DNA of 64,000 bases from Hevea brasiliensis (GCF_030052815.1 NC_079505.1:77398949-77462948); one strand, 5' to 3'; positions 35,478 through 47,926 are shown, numbered from the stretch's first letter. Notes: generated by a model not told the origin, from the sequence alone. Numbers and translations are program-made.

Positions 35478-36171
35478 CGAAGGGTAAAAAAAGTAGAGAC
35501 TAAGAGAAACTTTTCTTAACTGATACTATATTTTCTCTAGTTTCTTGGAGAGAGAAAAGTCCTTCAATGTTTTTTTGCTGCCTTGGAATCGCTGCGAGCA
35601 TAGTCATCAATTTGATCCAAGGAAGAGAGAACCTGAGGGTTTAAGTGTTGGGCAACTTTTCTTAGACCGTTGACCATTCTCAGGTTACACGAGATTGAGA
35701 TGCCTTAAATGCTTTCTCTTTCCTTTCTATTTTCTCCTTCCAATGTTAGGCGATTCATGGAAACATGGTTGAGTGCTTTCTCTGTTTGGGATGAAAAATG
35801 TGGGTTCGTGCAGAGCCAAGTGGTTTGTTTGTGTTTAGGCCCTCTCTCTTAGGTGATATGGCGAACATAAGCCTTTTATGTGCTTCAGTTTTGTGTTGTT
35901 TCCATTGGTGAGGGATGTCCAGAACAGAAGCATTCATGGTTTTCTTTCTTGGGTTTTGACGGTGCTACATATGATGTTATACGAGTTCATGGTTCAAATC
36001 CCTGCCATCTCAGTTAGGTTAATGGGTTGGGGAAGGCGTGTAAGGTTAACCTAACCATGGGTCTTTGTTATGGGCTTGAAGTCTAATTTATAATCTCTAT
36101 ATTGGATCGGTTTTCTTTATAATGACTTTAAGCTTTTTATTATCAATGATTTTTATTACCTTAAAAAAAAT
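35478..36171 (+). mobile_element. Poly-A retroposon of unknown source, 11-bp TSD
   Basis: A 694-bp segment with higher GC than its surroundings, ending in attaccttaaaaaaaat, and flanked by the perfect direct repeat AACCCACCAAA (35467-35477 and 36172-36182). Poly-A tail and TSD indicate target-primed reverse transcription by LINE machinery. I recognise no protein. At 35992 ggttcaaatccc resembles a tRNA-type B box, but without a good A box. It could be a truncated LINE, a long SINE or a processed transcript. Confidence 0.7.
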
Positions 36172-36219
36172 AACCCACCAAATAGTACTAAATAGTACCA
36201 AATATATAAAAGTAAAAGG

Positions 36220-37078
36220 ATAAATTATTATTTAATTTTTATATTTTAATAAAATTAATTATTTAATTTCTATATTTTAAAAATTATATTATTTAATTTA
36301 TATATTTTATCTTCATTAAACTGTTTAATCTCTCTATTAATTTTTCTGTTAGTCAAAATTGATCAAACTATTATTTTATCCATTTATTTTAGTAAAACTA
36401 ATTAGTTACTTCATATATTTTATAAAGTAATTTGACTCTATTAACTATTTAATTTCATAATTATTTTTTATACATAAACTACTATAATCATTTCCCCTTA
36501 TTTATCTCTTATACTTTCTTGTTTTATCTCTTCATGTTATTTCTCCTTTATACTCACATCATTCTCCCCCTCATTCACTTTTTATTTTTATCTGTTAATA
36601 AAAATGATACAAATTATCTATATAAAAAAAATAATCAATTTACTTAAATTTATAAGTAATAAATGGAGATTATTTTTCACCAGTGAAAAATATAAAAATG
36701 ATATCCAACTAATTAAAATTTTTAAAAAAATATAAATTCAGATTTAATTTTCATATAATAAAATTTTTCTTTTTATCTAATAATATATTTTTTAAAATGT
36801 TATATTTTTTAAAATATATTGACCAACTAATTAGTTTCACTAAAATAGAAAGATAGAATATTAGTATTTTTGAAAATATAGGGATTAACTAATTAGTTTT
36901 TTTAAAATAGATGAATTAAATAGTAGTTTGAATAGCATAAATAATAAAAAATTTAATGGAGAAACTAAATAGTTTATTATAAGTAAAATACAAGAACTAA
37001 ATAATATATTTTTCAAAATATAAGGATCAAATAGTTAATTTTGTTAAAATATAAAGATTAAATAATAATTTTTTTCTA
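36220..37078. mobile_element. Mutator-like MITE, 859 bp, long AT-rich TIRs
   Basis: Terminal inverted repeats of at least ~165 bp: 36220-36385 matches the reverse complement of about 36915-37078, with shared taattatttaa and gtttaatctct-type blocks. It is flanked by the perfect 9-bp repeat AGTAAAAGG (36211-36219 and 37079-37087). A 9-bp TSD with long TIRs is the signature of Mutator-like elements. No transposase. Confidence 0.75.
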
Positions 37079-37087
37079 AGTAAAAGG

Positions 37088-38027
37088 TGAAAGCGATAGA
37101 GAAAGAATTTGATAAAGTCAACCATGTAAATAAAGAGAAATTTTTATTAAGATTTAATTTATTATAAATTTAAAATATAATAATTAAATTATAATAATTT
37201 TTATAATAAAATTTATATAAAAAATATATAAAATTATATATTATATTTTAAATTTATAATTATCAAGTCTTTGTTAAGTATTTCTCCTACATGAAAATGA
37301 CTTCTTGGACGTTGAACTCGGTTCTGCCATTTGTTTCAATTCTTCTATTTGTTTTATGGCCACTGACATTCACGGTTGGGTCGTTGGAAAGTAATGGCTA
37401 GGTTACATTTATGGCAATATGCAAGTTTGACCATTATGCAGCTTATTTAAAAGGAAAAAAAAAAGTCAATCTTCTTATATATAAAGAAATTATATTATAT
37501 TTACATTGAAGTTAATTTAAAATATATTCGTGCATGAGTCGTAGCAAAAATAATATATATATATATATATATATATAATCTCTAGTTTTATAAATACTCT
37601 TGAGTTGTTTAATCTAAGTGAAATTATTTTTTTATTTTATTAAATGATATATAGTTATTTCACATTCTCAATAAAAATATTATATCCACCACATTCAGAC
37701 ACATTTAGAGAATTTTTACAGTTCGATTAAAAATTAAGTTATCTTTATGTAGGATGTAAATAATTAATCTACCAATATTGATGGCACCTCTCAAGTTATA
37801 ATGAATAGGATTTTAACTCTTCATTTTTAAAAATACTTTTAAATTGTCGACCGCTAAATTAATATATATATTATTCGGCTAAACTATTTATTTTATATTA
37901 TTGATAGGTTTCGTGATAATCCATATTTTATATTATTAATTTTTGAAGCTAATATTCCAAAAGTATTTTATAATTTTTCAAATTTGCATTAGTTGGGAGA
38001 GACATAAATTTGGATACCTATAATTTA
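37088..38027. other. AT-rich intergenic
   Basis: No gene recognised. Contains a short (AT)n run at 37553-37576 and a GC-richer patch at 37290-37440 without ORF or family match. Confidence 0.5.
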
Positions 38028-38385
38028 TATTAATCGCTTACTGATCACCAAACAACTTCCTAGTACTAAGTGGGATCACAGCATTTTTTATTTTTTTTTA
38101 ATGTCATTTTCAATTATCCAGAGGCGATTGAAGTTCGATATATACAAAGTAGTATAGTCATTCTCTGGTGTTTAATGGAAATTATTAAGGGGTGAAAAAT
38201 GCTGGTTCTTTGTCAAGTGGTATAGGGTGGTTCATATTTCTTGCCAACATAACCATCATCAATGAAAAAGTTCAAATTATGAATATCACATGATTTCAAC
38301 TAGTCATTAGCGTAATATATAGTCTTCTATCTTATGTAGTGATGGCGAGACGTTGACCTGTTTTTTAACAAATAATTTGTAATTA
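38028..38385 (+). repeat. Direct repeat, left copy (pairs with 51152-51605)
   Basis: Begins aatcgcttactgatcaccaa and matches 51152-51605 through the blocks agtgggatcaca, ttatccagaggcga, gtgaaaaatgctggttctt and ttagcgtaatata. The right copy has extra inserts. Neither looks like an LTR. The pair brackets a 13-kb stack of mobile elements. Confidence 0.8.
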
Positions 38386-38559
38386 ATATGATTATCTTGC
38401 TATGGAAAATTATGAAATATATGATCAATTTAAATTTGATAATTTGTGTTTTTTTTTTATTTGTTTAGAATTATTAATTTAGCTTGATAAAAGATATTAT
38501 TTTAAAAAAAGAAAAAAAATGGAAAATAATAAGACTTTAATTTTATCATTTCTTTGAAA

Positions 38560-38756
38560 TAAAGAAAACTCAGAAAAAAAATATATTTTCCCAGTGGATA
38601 TTCGATACAGAAAAGAGGATGGAAGAGACTTTTTATACCGACATAATTGCCTCTAACTCAACAACAGCTAACAAACAACTAACAAGTCTTTCTAATCTAA
38701 TTAATCAGATGTTAATTAGAACTAGAATAAGGATAAACTATGCAATTAGTTTGAAT
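38560..38756 (-). repeat. Partial Copia LTR, interrupted by the LINE
   Basis: On minus it reads TTGTTAGTTGTTTGTTAGCTG followed by GTATAAAAAG (TATA box) and CTGTATCGA, a typical small Copia LTR composition. It lies downstream of the Copia RNase H piece at 50838-51151 once the LINE is removed, so it is probably the 3' LTR of that element. Confidence 0.5.
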
Positions 38757-38876
38757 GGTCTCCTTGGCCTTTAACTCCGCCTAAGTAGTTTGTACTTAGC
38801 CGGTCTCAAGCCCGGATAAAGGAGGAGGGTTGCATTAGGTGACAACCAGCGTAAAAATTTCGTCACACCTCATGAT

Positions 38877-41001
38877 ATGGATTCAAATTATATAAACGTT
38901 GGGGCGTCCTCTACTTACGACTCGTTACATTGGAGCCCGAGTGCAGTAAGAAATATGCAAGGGTGTAGGGCGTTCACCAAAAGCGACGCGCCATGCCAGC
39001 ACCCGGGTGTGGTGTTAAATGAGCAAGGGTTCCTACATCATGGACGGATGTGGGTAAAGAAGTTAGTACATAGGACAGATAGTAGAACAGATAGTGGAAC
39101 AGAACACAAGATAAGCATAGAGAACAATAGAAGATATTATAGAAGGAGATCAATTAGAAAGGAACAGGATATGAGAGGAATCATGGTTGGTACTTGGAAT
39201 GTTGGATCACTTACAAAAAAATTAATGAAACTTATGGATACCTTGGAAAAGAGAAGGGTGAATATTGCTTGCATTCAGGAGATTAAATGGGTAGGAGAGG
39301 AAAGCAAGGAAGTGGGTAATTCAGAGTACAAACTATGGTTTACCAGAAAGGAGAGGAACAAGAATGGAGTGGGCATAATCTTAGACAAGACATTGAAAGA
39401 TGCTATAATAGCTATGAAAAGAGTAGGAGATAGAATTATACTAGTAAAGCTAGTACTAGAAGGAGAAACAATAAATGTAGTTAGTGCTTATGCCCCACAA
39501 ATAGGATTAGATAGTGAGAGTAAATAAAGGTTTTGGGAAGATATGGATGATCTGATGCAAAGCATACCGAATGAAGATAATGTTTTCATTGGTGGAGATT
39601 TGAATGGACATGTAGGAAGTGATAGGCAAGGCTATGAGAATGTTCATGGAGGTTTTGATTTTGGCAACTGAAATGAAGAGGGAAAAAGCATCATGGCTTT
39701 TGCTATGGCATAAGACCTAATACTAGTAAATACCTACTTTATAAAAAGAGAGTCACATTTAGTAACTTTTAAACGTGGACAATATAGAAGCGAAATTGAC
39801 TTCCTCTTAACCAGGAAGATAAATAGAGCTTTATGCAAGGATTGCAAGGTCATTCCAGGAGAGGCTTTAACAAGTCAACATCGGTTAGTGGTCTTGGATG
39901 TCAAGTTTAGGAACAACTCAAGTATGGTTAGAAGAAATAGTGTAGCTCAAACAAAGTGGTGGAAGTTCAAAGGAGTAAAGCAAGTGAAGTTCAAAAATGA
40001 GCTTCTCGAGTCCGAAGCATGGAAGCTGGATGTAGAGGCCAATGATATGTGGATACAGATGGCATAAAAGATTAGAGAAGTAGCTCGAAAAGTACTTGGA
40101 AAGTCTAGAGGACATGGACCACCCTTAAAAGAGAGATGGTGATAGATGAGGAAGTACAAAAGGCAGTGAAGAGAAAGAGAGAATAGTATAAGAAATTACC
40201 TAAGTGTGATAATAATGAGGTATATGAACAGTATAAGATAGAAAAGAAAGAGGCAAAAAAAGCAGTTGGTCAAGCCTTTGAAAAGTTATATGAGACACTT
40301 GAAACTAAAGAAGGGGAGAAAGATATTTATAGATTAGTAAAGAGAAGAGAAAAGAAATGTGAAGATCTCAATCAAGTTAGGTGCATTAAGGATAAAGAAG
40401 GAAAAGTATTGGTGAAAGATGAGAACATTAAAGAAAGATGGAGAAATTATTTTAATGGTCTCCTTAACAATAGTCAAAGTAGTAATAGCGTGAATATAGA
40501 CTATAAAGCAATAGAAAAGAATGTGAATTATACTAGAAGAATTAGATCTTTAGAAGTAAAGGAAGCACTTAAGAGAATGAAAGTGGGTAAAGCCTGTGGA
40601 CCTGATGAAATACCAATTGAAGTGTGGAAGTTTTTGGGAGATATGGGAGGGGCATGGTTAACTAAATTATTTAATAAGATTCTAAACTCAAAGAAAATGT
40701 CTGATGAATGGAGAAGAAGTATTTTAGTACCTATTTTTAAAAATAAGGGAGACATATAGAATTGCTGAAACTATAAAGAAATTAAACTCATGAGCCATAC
40801 TATGATGTTGTAGGAGAGAGTTGTGGAACATCGACTATGTCATGACACTTCTATCTCTCTCAATTAATTTGGCTTTATGCCTAGTCATTCAACTATAGAA
40901 GCGATCTTTCTCAGTAGAAGCTTGATGGAGAAATATGGAGATGTGAAGAAAGATCTACACATGGTTTTTATCGATTTAGAGAAGGCTTATGATAGTGTTC
41001 C
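38877..41001 (+). pseudogene. LINE ORF, first part: AP-endonuclease and N-terminal reverse transcriptase
   Basis: The reading runs through GTWNVGSLTKK (endonuclease start), CIQEIKWVGEE (catalytic Glu), NVVSAYAPQ, GGDLNGHVG (Asp/Asn) and SQHRLVVLDV (Ser-Asp/Gln-His motif, altered). It continues to the RT with MKVGKACGPDEIPIEVWKFL and the [12 protein letters not shown] block, cut by F at 41001. In-frame stops occur at about 39525, 39670, 39712 and 40064, so it is inactive. Order and motifs fit plant RTE-clade LINEs. Confidence 0.88.
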
Positions 41002-42697
41002 TGTCATGATCCAAAATTCTGAGCCGTGACCGGTGCATAATTTGAGTATTCTTAAATCATACAAGCCTTATCAGAGTATCTTGAATGAATATATTGTCAC
41101 TTATTAATCCCAAAAATAGACAAAATCCAAATAAATAAAATACTGAATAAACATCATAAATATCCCATAAGTAAAATGCGGAGTCTGTACAGATTTCAAA
41201 TAAAAACTTAAACTGTTCAATAAACTAAACTAATTATTAGCCCGAGGAAACATGAATTTGGGCATACCATGAGAACAAATCAAAGATTGTCCCTCTCCAG
41301 AAAGTGGACTGAATATTTTGATCATCTGCAGAATTTTACTGATCTGAAACAGATAACAGACAGAGAAAATGTGGTTTGAGCTAATGCTCAATGAATGATA
41401 ATTATAGCATACAATGGAATAGGAACAGGCAGACACTTGATTAATTTCACAATAAATTTTCTATTCAATAAAATCATGCTCATGCTATCAAAATCATTAA
41501 TAAAATAATTTCATAAAACATATATATAAAAGAAATTCATTCAATAAAAATTTTGTGGTATAGTACACTAGGGTGATGATACCCTACATCATAAAAGGCC
41601 ATATGGTAAGTGCGCTACCAAATATTAGATACCTTCCTCCTCCTTCACAGATATCAATGCATATGATACTAATGAAAATCATAAATTGAAATGATGCATG
41701 ACTTAACAATGCAACCTAATACCATGATATTCCACATGGTGGGGCCAGATAACAGATACAGATACAGATACTAACCAAGTGTAGCAATTCAAAACAGAGA
41801 ATTGATTTGTATAAATCAATCAAAATCAACAAAAAAACTTTCAGATAACAAATAATAATTGATAGTACAATTCTAATAGTTTATTTCAATAATTCCAGAG
41901 AGTCAATAAGATCAAATCAATCTCAAATCAATTCAGTGTAAAACATCGGTAAATTTTTATAGTGAGATATCAATCAATATAAAGACATTAAAGGCTTATT
42001 TTCGAAATCCTAATGGCTTTAATGCAGAGATAATTGGCAAAATTAATTATTTAATCGAAATCAAAATAAAATTCAATAATAAAATAAAACTCTAGAAAGT
42101 CAAATGTAAAATAATTGTCAAAATATTGATTTAAAATTTCATTTAATAATAAATTTAATGTTGAGAAATTTTAAAAGTGACTAAAACGGTGACATGTACT
42201 ATAACTTCCACTCACTTGGAGCCTCCAAAACAATAGCTAGATTCAATAAAAGAGATAATTTCAGCTAACAGGTTGAATAGTCAAATCTTCTTGAAAACAG
42301 AATCGAATGTAATAAATAGAGAAATAAGAATTTATGAATTTTTTGCGCACATCAGATTATAAATCGTAAATATATATATAACAATAAATAAAAGATGATG
42401 AAAATGCTTGTTGAGAGTATTTGGTATAAAAGGGGGTGATAAATAGGCTTTGAGAGCAAAGTTTAATAGAAATAGATGATTAAGGTATATATATTTCAAG
42501 AATTCTATTAGGTGTAGAATGGGATAAGAGTTATTATTAAACTGGATTATTCAGATTACAGATATATATTTAATTTTCAAAATAATAATATATAAAAATA
42601 AATAAGCAGGCCATCCAATAAAATATTTCCTTTTTTTTAGACAAATATATTAAATTATTGTTAGCTAAATAAATAAATAAAATATTGGGTTTCCACA
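41002..42697 (-). repeat. 3' LTR of Gypsy F
   Basis: 1696 bp, TGTGGAAACC at 42697 (minus) to ..GGATCATGACA at 41002. It is preceded, on minus, by the purine tract ttaaggagggaagta (42698-42712). It aligns with 47927-49670 throughout, with scattered differences. Confidence 0.9.
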
Positions 42698-42739
42698 TAC
42701 TTCCCTCCTTAAAATAAATTCAGTCCTCGAATTTAAACA

Positions 42740-44150
42740 GACAAAATTCTAACATGAAGAATCAAATAAGTGAGGATATTTGGCTCGCATTTTAGATTTT
42801 ACCTCCCATGTGGCCTCACTGCTTGAGTGATTATGCCACAAGACTTTGACCAAAGCCACTTTCTTAGACCGTAATTTCCTAATTTATCGATCTAAAATCT
42901 TTATTGGTTGCTCCTCATATGATATATCATCCCTAAATTGTATGGTCTGAGGTTGCAAAATATGAGATGGATCTGGTACATTCTTCCTAAGTATAGAAAT
43001 ATGGAAAACTGGATGTACATGTGCAAAAACAGGTGGAAGGGCTAAATGATAAGCAACTGCTCCAATTCTCTCCAAAAATTCAAATGGACCAACAAAACGA
43101 GGGCTAATCTTCCCTTTCTTCCCAAACCTCATGATTCCTTTCATAGGTGAAATTCTCAGAAATACATGATTACCAACCATAAACTCTACATCTTTACGCT
43201 GAGGATCAGCATAACTTTTCTATCGACTTTGAGCAGTCAAAAGTCTATCACGAATTAGCTGAACCTTCTCTGAAGTTAACTATATCAACTCTGGTCTAGT
43301 AAGCCTTCTTTCTCCAACTTCATCCCAACAAATCAGTGACCTACACTTTCGACCATATAATGCCTCATATGGAGCCATCTCTATAGTTGCCTGATAACTA
43401 TTATTTTAAGCAAACTCAACTAAAGGCAAATGATGATCCCAACACCCACTAAAATCCATAATACATGCATGAAGTGTGTCCTCTAACGTCTACATGGTCC
43501 TTTCTGACTGTCCATCTGTTTAGGGGTGAAAAGCAGTACTAAAGTCTACTCGTGTTCCCAAAGCTTCTTGGAATTGCTTCCAAAATTGAGAAGTAAACTG
43601 AGTACCACTATCAGAGACAATAGAAATTGGAACACCATGAAGACTAACAATCTTGTCTATATACAACTGTGCAAGTTTAGCAAAGTCATATGTGATCTTC
43701 ACAGGAAGGAAATGAGCAGATTTTGTTAATCTGTCCACTATCACCCAAATTGCATTGTAACCACCTCGTGTACTGGGTAAACCCACAATAAAGTCCATAG
43801 AAATATGTTCCCACTTTCACTCAGGAATAGGCAATGGCTGAAGTAACCCAGATAGTCTCTGATATTCTGCCTTAACCTGTTGACAAGTCAAACATTTAGC
43901 AATAAAGTCTGCAACATCCCTCTTCATGCCACCTCACCAATAATGCTCCCTTAAATCACGGTACATCTTAGTTGAACCTGGGTGTACTGTGTAAGCAGAA
44001 TGGTGTGCCTCCTCTATAATTTCTCTTCTCAACTCATCAACACTAGCGACACAAGTCTAGCTCCATAACGAAGAATTCCACCATCATCTAACATGAACCC
44101 TTGAGCTTGGCCTTGATGGATACTATCTATAATCTTACACAACTAAGAAT
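42740..44150 (-). pseudogene. Gypsy F: integrase and chromodomain
   Basis: The minus strand shows an integrase zinc-finger tail (CLTCQQVKAEYQRLSGLLQ) and a core with [19 protein letters not shown] (Asp), [13 protein letters not shown] (Asp) and DGQSERT (Glu). The GPF/Y-type block PRFVGPFEFLERIG follows, then a chromodomain-like tail with KVLWHNHSSSEATWE near 42800. Stops break it at several points (for example FHP*TDGQSE), so it is not functional. The chromodomain is what directs chromoviruses to heterochromatin. Confidence 0.87.
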
Positions 44151-44199
44151 CCCTCTTCTGAGCAGCCTTAATTTGATCAATCAAGATAGGCCTAACTTG

Positions 44200-45002
44200 A
44201 AAATGTGCTAAGAATTATCCATATATGATTTCAAACTCTACTCCCTGATCTAGCAACTCATATAATTCACCAATCAGAGGCCTCCTCTTGGTAGATAAAT
44301 GGGCTAAACTACCAGAAGACTTCCTGTTTAGAGCATCAGCTACCACATTAGCTTTTTCAGGGTGATACTATATGGTGCATGTCACGACCCAGGGATGGGG
44401 TTGGGATGTGCTTGTTCAACCAGCTACGCACTGGGGTGGATTCGTGTCCCACATCAGAAACGGGAAGGAAAGATTTGGACCATATATGTGGGAGCCTTCC
44501 TCACCTGGTCAGCACGCTTTTGGGAATGAAACCTCCCAAGGGACAAATCCGTGAGGCCTATGGGCCAAAACGGACGATACTAACTGAAGATGGATTGGGT
44601 CGTTACAGTGAAATCATAATCTTTCAGCAATTCTATCCATCTTCTTTTCCTAAGATTAAGATCACGTTGGTCAAAGATGTATTTGAGACTTTTGTGGTCA
44701 GTGAAGATTTCATAAGCCTTACCATACAGATAGTGTCTCCAGATTTTCAAAGTAAAAATTATTGCAGCCATTTCCAAATCATGAGTTGGATAATTCTGCT
44801 CGTGCCTTTTCAAATGACGAGAACCATATGTAATAACCCATCCATGCTGCATCAAAACACACCCTAAACTAATCCTAGAAGCATTATAATACACTGCATA
44901 ACCCCCTGATCCAGACGGAAGGGCTAGCACTGGTGCTGTAGTTAAACGAGTCTTAAGCTCCTGAAAACTTTTTTCATAAGCCTCAAACCACTGAAATTCC
45001 AC
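44200..45002 (-). pseudogene. Gypsy F: RNase H, interrupted by a TRIM-like element
   Basis: From 45002 the minus strand reads [20 protein letters not shown], then [36 protein letters not shown] and ELLKDYDFT, the normal Ty3/Gypsy RNase H. It is cut at 44608 and resumes at 44379 with I*YHPEKANVVADALNRKS. The interrupting 228 bp is a separate element. Confidence 0.85.
44380..44607. mobile_element. TRIM-like element or tiny solo LTR, 228 bp
   Basis: Starts TGTCACGACCCA and ends TGGGTCGTTACA: 12-bp inverted termini with one mismatch, TG...CA. Flanked by gtgca (44375-44379) and gtgaa (44608-44612), a 5-bp TSD with one change. Its removal restores the RNase H motif of F. It is GC-richer than the host and carries gtcccacatc and cctatgggcca. 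No coding potential. Short size and LTR-like ends suggest a TRIM solo LTR. Confidence 0.75.
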
Positions 45003-45008
45003 ATTCTT

Positions 45009-45720
45009 CTATATCAACTTAATTAAAGGTGCTACAATACGAGAGAAATCTTGAACAAACCATCTATAATACCCTGCTAAACCCAAGAAACTATGAATCT
45101 CTGACATAGTTGTGGGTCTAGGCCAATGAAGCACTGCCTCAACTTTCTTCTTATCAATACACACCCTATCCTTAGACACTGTATGGCCTAAGAAAGCCAC
45201 ACTATCTAACCAGAACTCACATTTTGAGAACTTAGCATATAGCTTGTGTTCCTGTAAGATTTGAAGGACAATTCTCAAATGTTGCTCATGCTCCTCTTTA
45301 CTCTTTGAGTATACTATAATGTCATCGATGAACACTATAACAAATTGATCTAAGAAAGGCTTGAAAACTCTATTCATGAGATCCATAAAAGCGACTGGAG
45401 CATTGATAAGCCAAAAGACATTACTAGAAATTCATAGTGTCCATACCTAGTCCTAAAGGCCGTCTTGAGTATGTCTTCTTTCTTGACTCTCAATTGATGA
45501 TACCCAAATCGAAGATCAATCTTGGAAAAATACTTTGCACCTTGAAGTTGGTCAAACAGGTCATCTATGCGTGGAAGATGATACTTATTACGCACAGTCA
45601 CCTTATTCAATTACCTATAATCAATGCACACTCTCAAAGACCCATCCTTCTTCCGCACAAATAACACAGGAGCACCCCGTGGAGAAACACTAGGGCGAAT
45701 AAACCCCTTATCTAGTAGGT
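45009..45720 (-). pseudogene. Gypsy F: reverse transcriptase
   Basis: The minus strand reads [39 protein letters not shown] and [20 protein letters not shown] frameshift at about 45400 leads into [19 protein letters not shown] with the catalytic FIDD ([11 protein letters not shown]), then [14 protein letters not shown]. The catalytic motif is intact while the frame is broken. Confidence 0.9.
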
Positions 45721-45727
45721 CTTGTAG

Positions 45728-46400
45728 CTACTCCTTCAACTCCTTAAGTTCTACGGGTGCCATACGATAAGGTGGCATAGATATGGGCTCAGTTCTAGGA
45801 ACTAAGTCTATACCAAACTCTACCTCTCGCTCCGGGGGTAAACCTGATAAATCTTCTGGAAACACATCAGGAAACTCCTTAACCACTGCAACATTCTTCA
45901 AACCTGCACCTTCTACCTGAACGTCTCTAACATAAGCTAGATAACCCTTACACCTCTTTCGCAATAATCGGCTAGCACTCACTACTGAGATAAGATTACT
46001 AGAGGCTATACTACGATCTCCCTGATATTGAAATTCTGCCTTCCTAGGAATTTTAAAGAGTACAACTTTATTATGACAATCCAATGAAACGTGATAAGTG
46101 GCTAACCAATCTATGCCTAAAATCACATCAAACTCAAATATATCCAAAGAAACAAGATCTACAAATGTGAATTATACATCCCTTATACACCATATCAGTG
46201 TCTATTGCATTCCCCATAGGTGTTGATACAGATAAAGGATACTCTAACAAAGTAGGTGGTGTACTAAATCTCATGGAAAAGTATAGAGAAACAAAGGAAT
46301 GAGTGGAACCGGGACAAACAGTACTCGAGCATCAAATGAACAAATAGAAAGTATACCTGTCACTACTGCATTAGATGCTTGAGCATCCTGCTGAGTCAAA
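45728..46400 (-). pseudogene. Gypsy F: aspartic protease with lost active-site Asp
   Basis: The block VLFVPGSTHSFVS (around 46280-46320) is the protease active site, where the family has DPG/DSG. The codon at 46313-46315 (minus GTC) encodes Val in place of the catalytic Asp. Downstream the protease continues with DVILGIDWLATYHVSLDCHN and ends near 45728 at the linker to RT (PPEREVEFGIDLVP). A frameshift separates the two parts. Confidence 0.82.
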
Positions 46401-46559
46401 GCAAAAACCCTAGCTTGACCTTTACCACCAGATGTCTGTCCCTGAGTTTGAGCAGATCCTCTACCACCAGAACCTCTACCACCCTGACCACGACCACCTG
46501 AACCCTGACTTCTACCACTATACTGTGAAACTGGCTGAACCTAAAAGGGAGCAAAATGT

Positions 46560-47758
46560 GCTGCCTAACTAGCACCCTGAGTTGTCTTACTAGTAGGACA
46601 GTCCTGTCTATGGTGTCCTAGTTGTCCACAACCAAAGCATGCTCCGGTGACCTAATGACAAGTGCCCTTATGTGGCTTACCACATTTCTAACAAGGAGTG
46701 GAAACAAGCCCAGTGCTAATCTAACTATATCGAGCATTCCCTGCATGAGTCCTCTACTCACGTCCCTGACCAACTCTAGATTGATGTGCCCTATTACCAA
46801 CTGTAAACTGAGAACCCTGCTTATTACACTGATAAGAACCTTGATGACTCTGTCCCCTGTTAAACTGATTACCTTGACTATCTTTCTTAAATGGCTTGCA
46901 CTGCTCATGAGCCCAACATTCATCATCATATATCTCTATCTGTCTAGCCCGATCAACCACCTCTTCATATTTAGGTAGTCGTAAAGGAGCTACACGATCA
47001 ATTAGCCTGTCTCGTAAGCCCCTTTCAAACCTTTGAGCCTTCTTCTCCTCATTTGGAATCAAGTATTTACCAAAGCGGGATAATTTAGTAAACTTCATCT
47101 TATACTCTGTAACTGTCATGTTGCCTTACTTTAAGGTTTCAAACTCTAAATCTTTAGCCTCTTGAACACTAAGAGGGAGAAATCACTCTAAGAAGAGAGA
47201 GTGAAACTCAAGCCAGAGAATAGAACCTTTGGGTCGCCCATTCTTCTTAGAGATATACCACTCACGAGCAACTCCCTTAAGCTGATTTCCTGCCAACATT
47301 ACCATCCTAGCACTACTGCAACCCATAGTGTCATAACACCTCTCCATATCATCTAGAAAATCTAAGGGATCAGCTACTGCATCCTCTCTAGTGAACTCCT
47401 TTGGTTTTAGCTTGAGAAAGTCTATAAAGTCAAGAAATTGAGCCCTATCCTGAGCTAGTGCTGAAATAGAGCCAACCACTGGTTGCTGGGGTTGAGTTAT
47501 AAGGTACTCAGCTATAGTATTAACATCATGATTCAATGCATGCAATCCCGCTGCCAGATCTGCCACAGCAACCTGACCAGCTCTAGGTGCTTGACCTACA
47601 GTAGCTAATTGGAATGGTTGTGCCCTAGTCTTAGCCATAGGCATCTGTTCAGATGTTTGATTAATAGTTTGAGGTGGTACCTTCCCTGTTAGATCAAGGT
47701 TTGCACCATTAAGACCCTTAGCCCTAGTTCTCTTCTTATGTCTAACAGACCCAGGCAC
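46560..47758 (-). pseudogene. Gypsy F: gag with zinc knuckle
   Basis: From ATG at 47758 a 191-codon stretch includes FLDFIDFLKLKPKEF, DPLDFLDDMERCYDTMG and LAGNQLKGVAREWY, the standard Gypsy capsid region. After two stops it continues with MTVTEYKMKFTKLSRFGKYL and RARQIEIYDDE. A CCHC knuckle CFGCGQLGHHRQDC near 46600-46650 has all four ligands. Further stops in the Gln/Gly-rich spacer make it inactive. Confidence 0.87.
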
Positions 47759-47911
47759 CTATTCATTTTAATAAACAAGTATTAAATCTGAAAATGTGAG
47801 CCAAATTAAGATAGGTGAAAAAGTACGACGAACGCAGACATCTAAAGCAATGATAAACTGAAAAGATGTTAAGGATCCTATGCTTCGCAAGTTTACTAGA
47901 CCTAAACCGGG

Positions 47912-47926
47912 CTCTGATACCAACTT
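47912..47926 (-). other. Primer-binding site of Gypsy F
   Basis: Read on minus, TTGGTATCAGAGCCC directly follows the 5' LTR (..CATGGCA) with a short spacer. It matches the tRNA-iMet primer site. Confidence 0.85.

Noticed and set aside
35985..36010. Possible tRNA gene (ggttcaaatccc)
   Set aside because: Only a B-box-like 12-mer; no acceptor stem, anticodon arm or A box could be folded around it.
44372..44867. ORFs of 60 and 162 codons on the plus strand
   Set aside because: They lie antisense to Gypsy RNase H and across the 228-bp TRIM-like insert; no domain.
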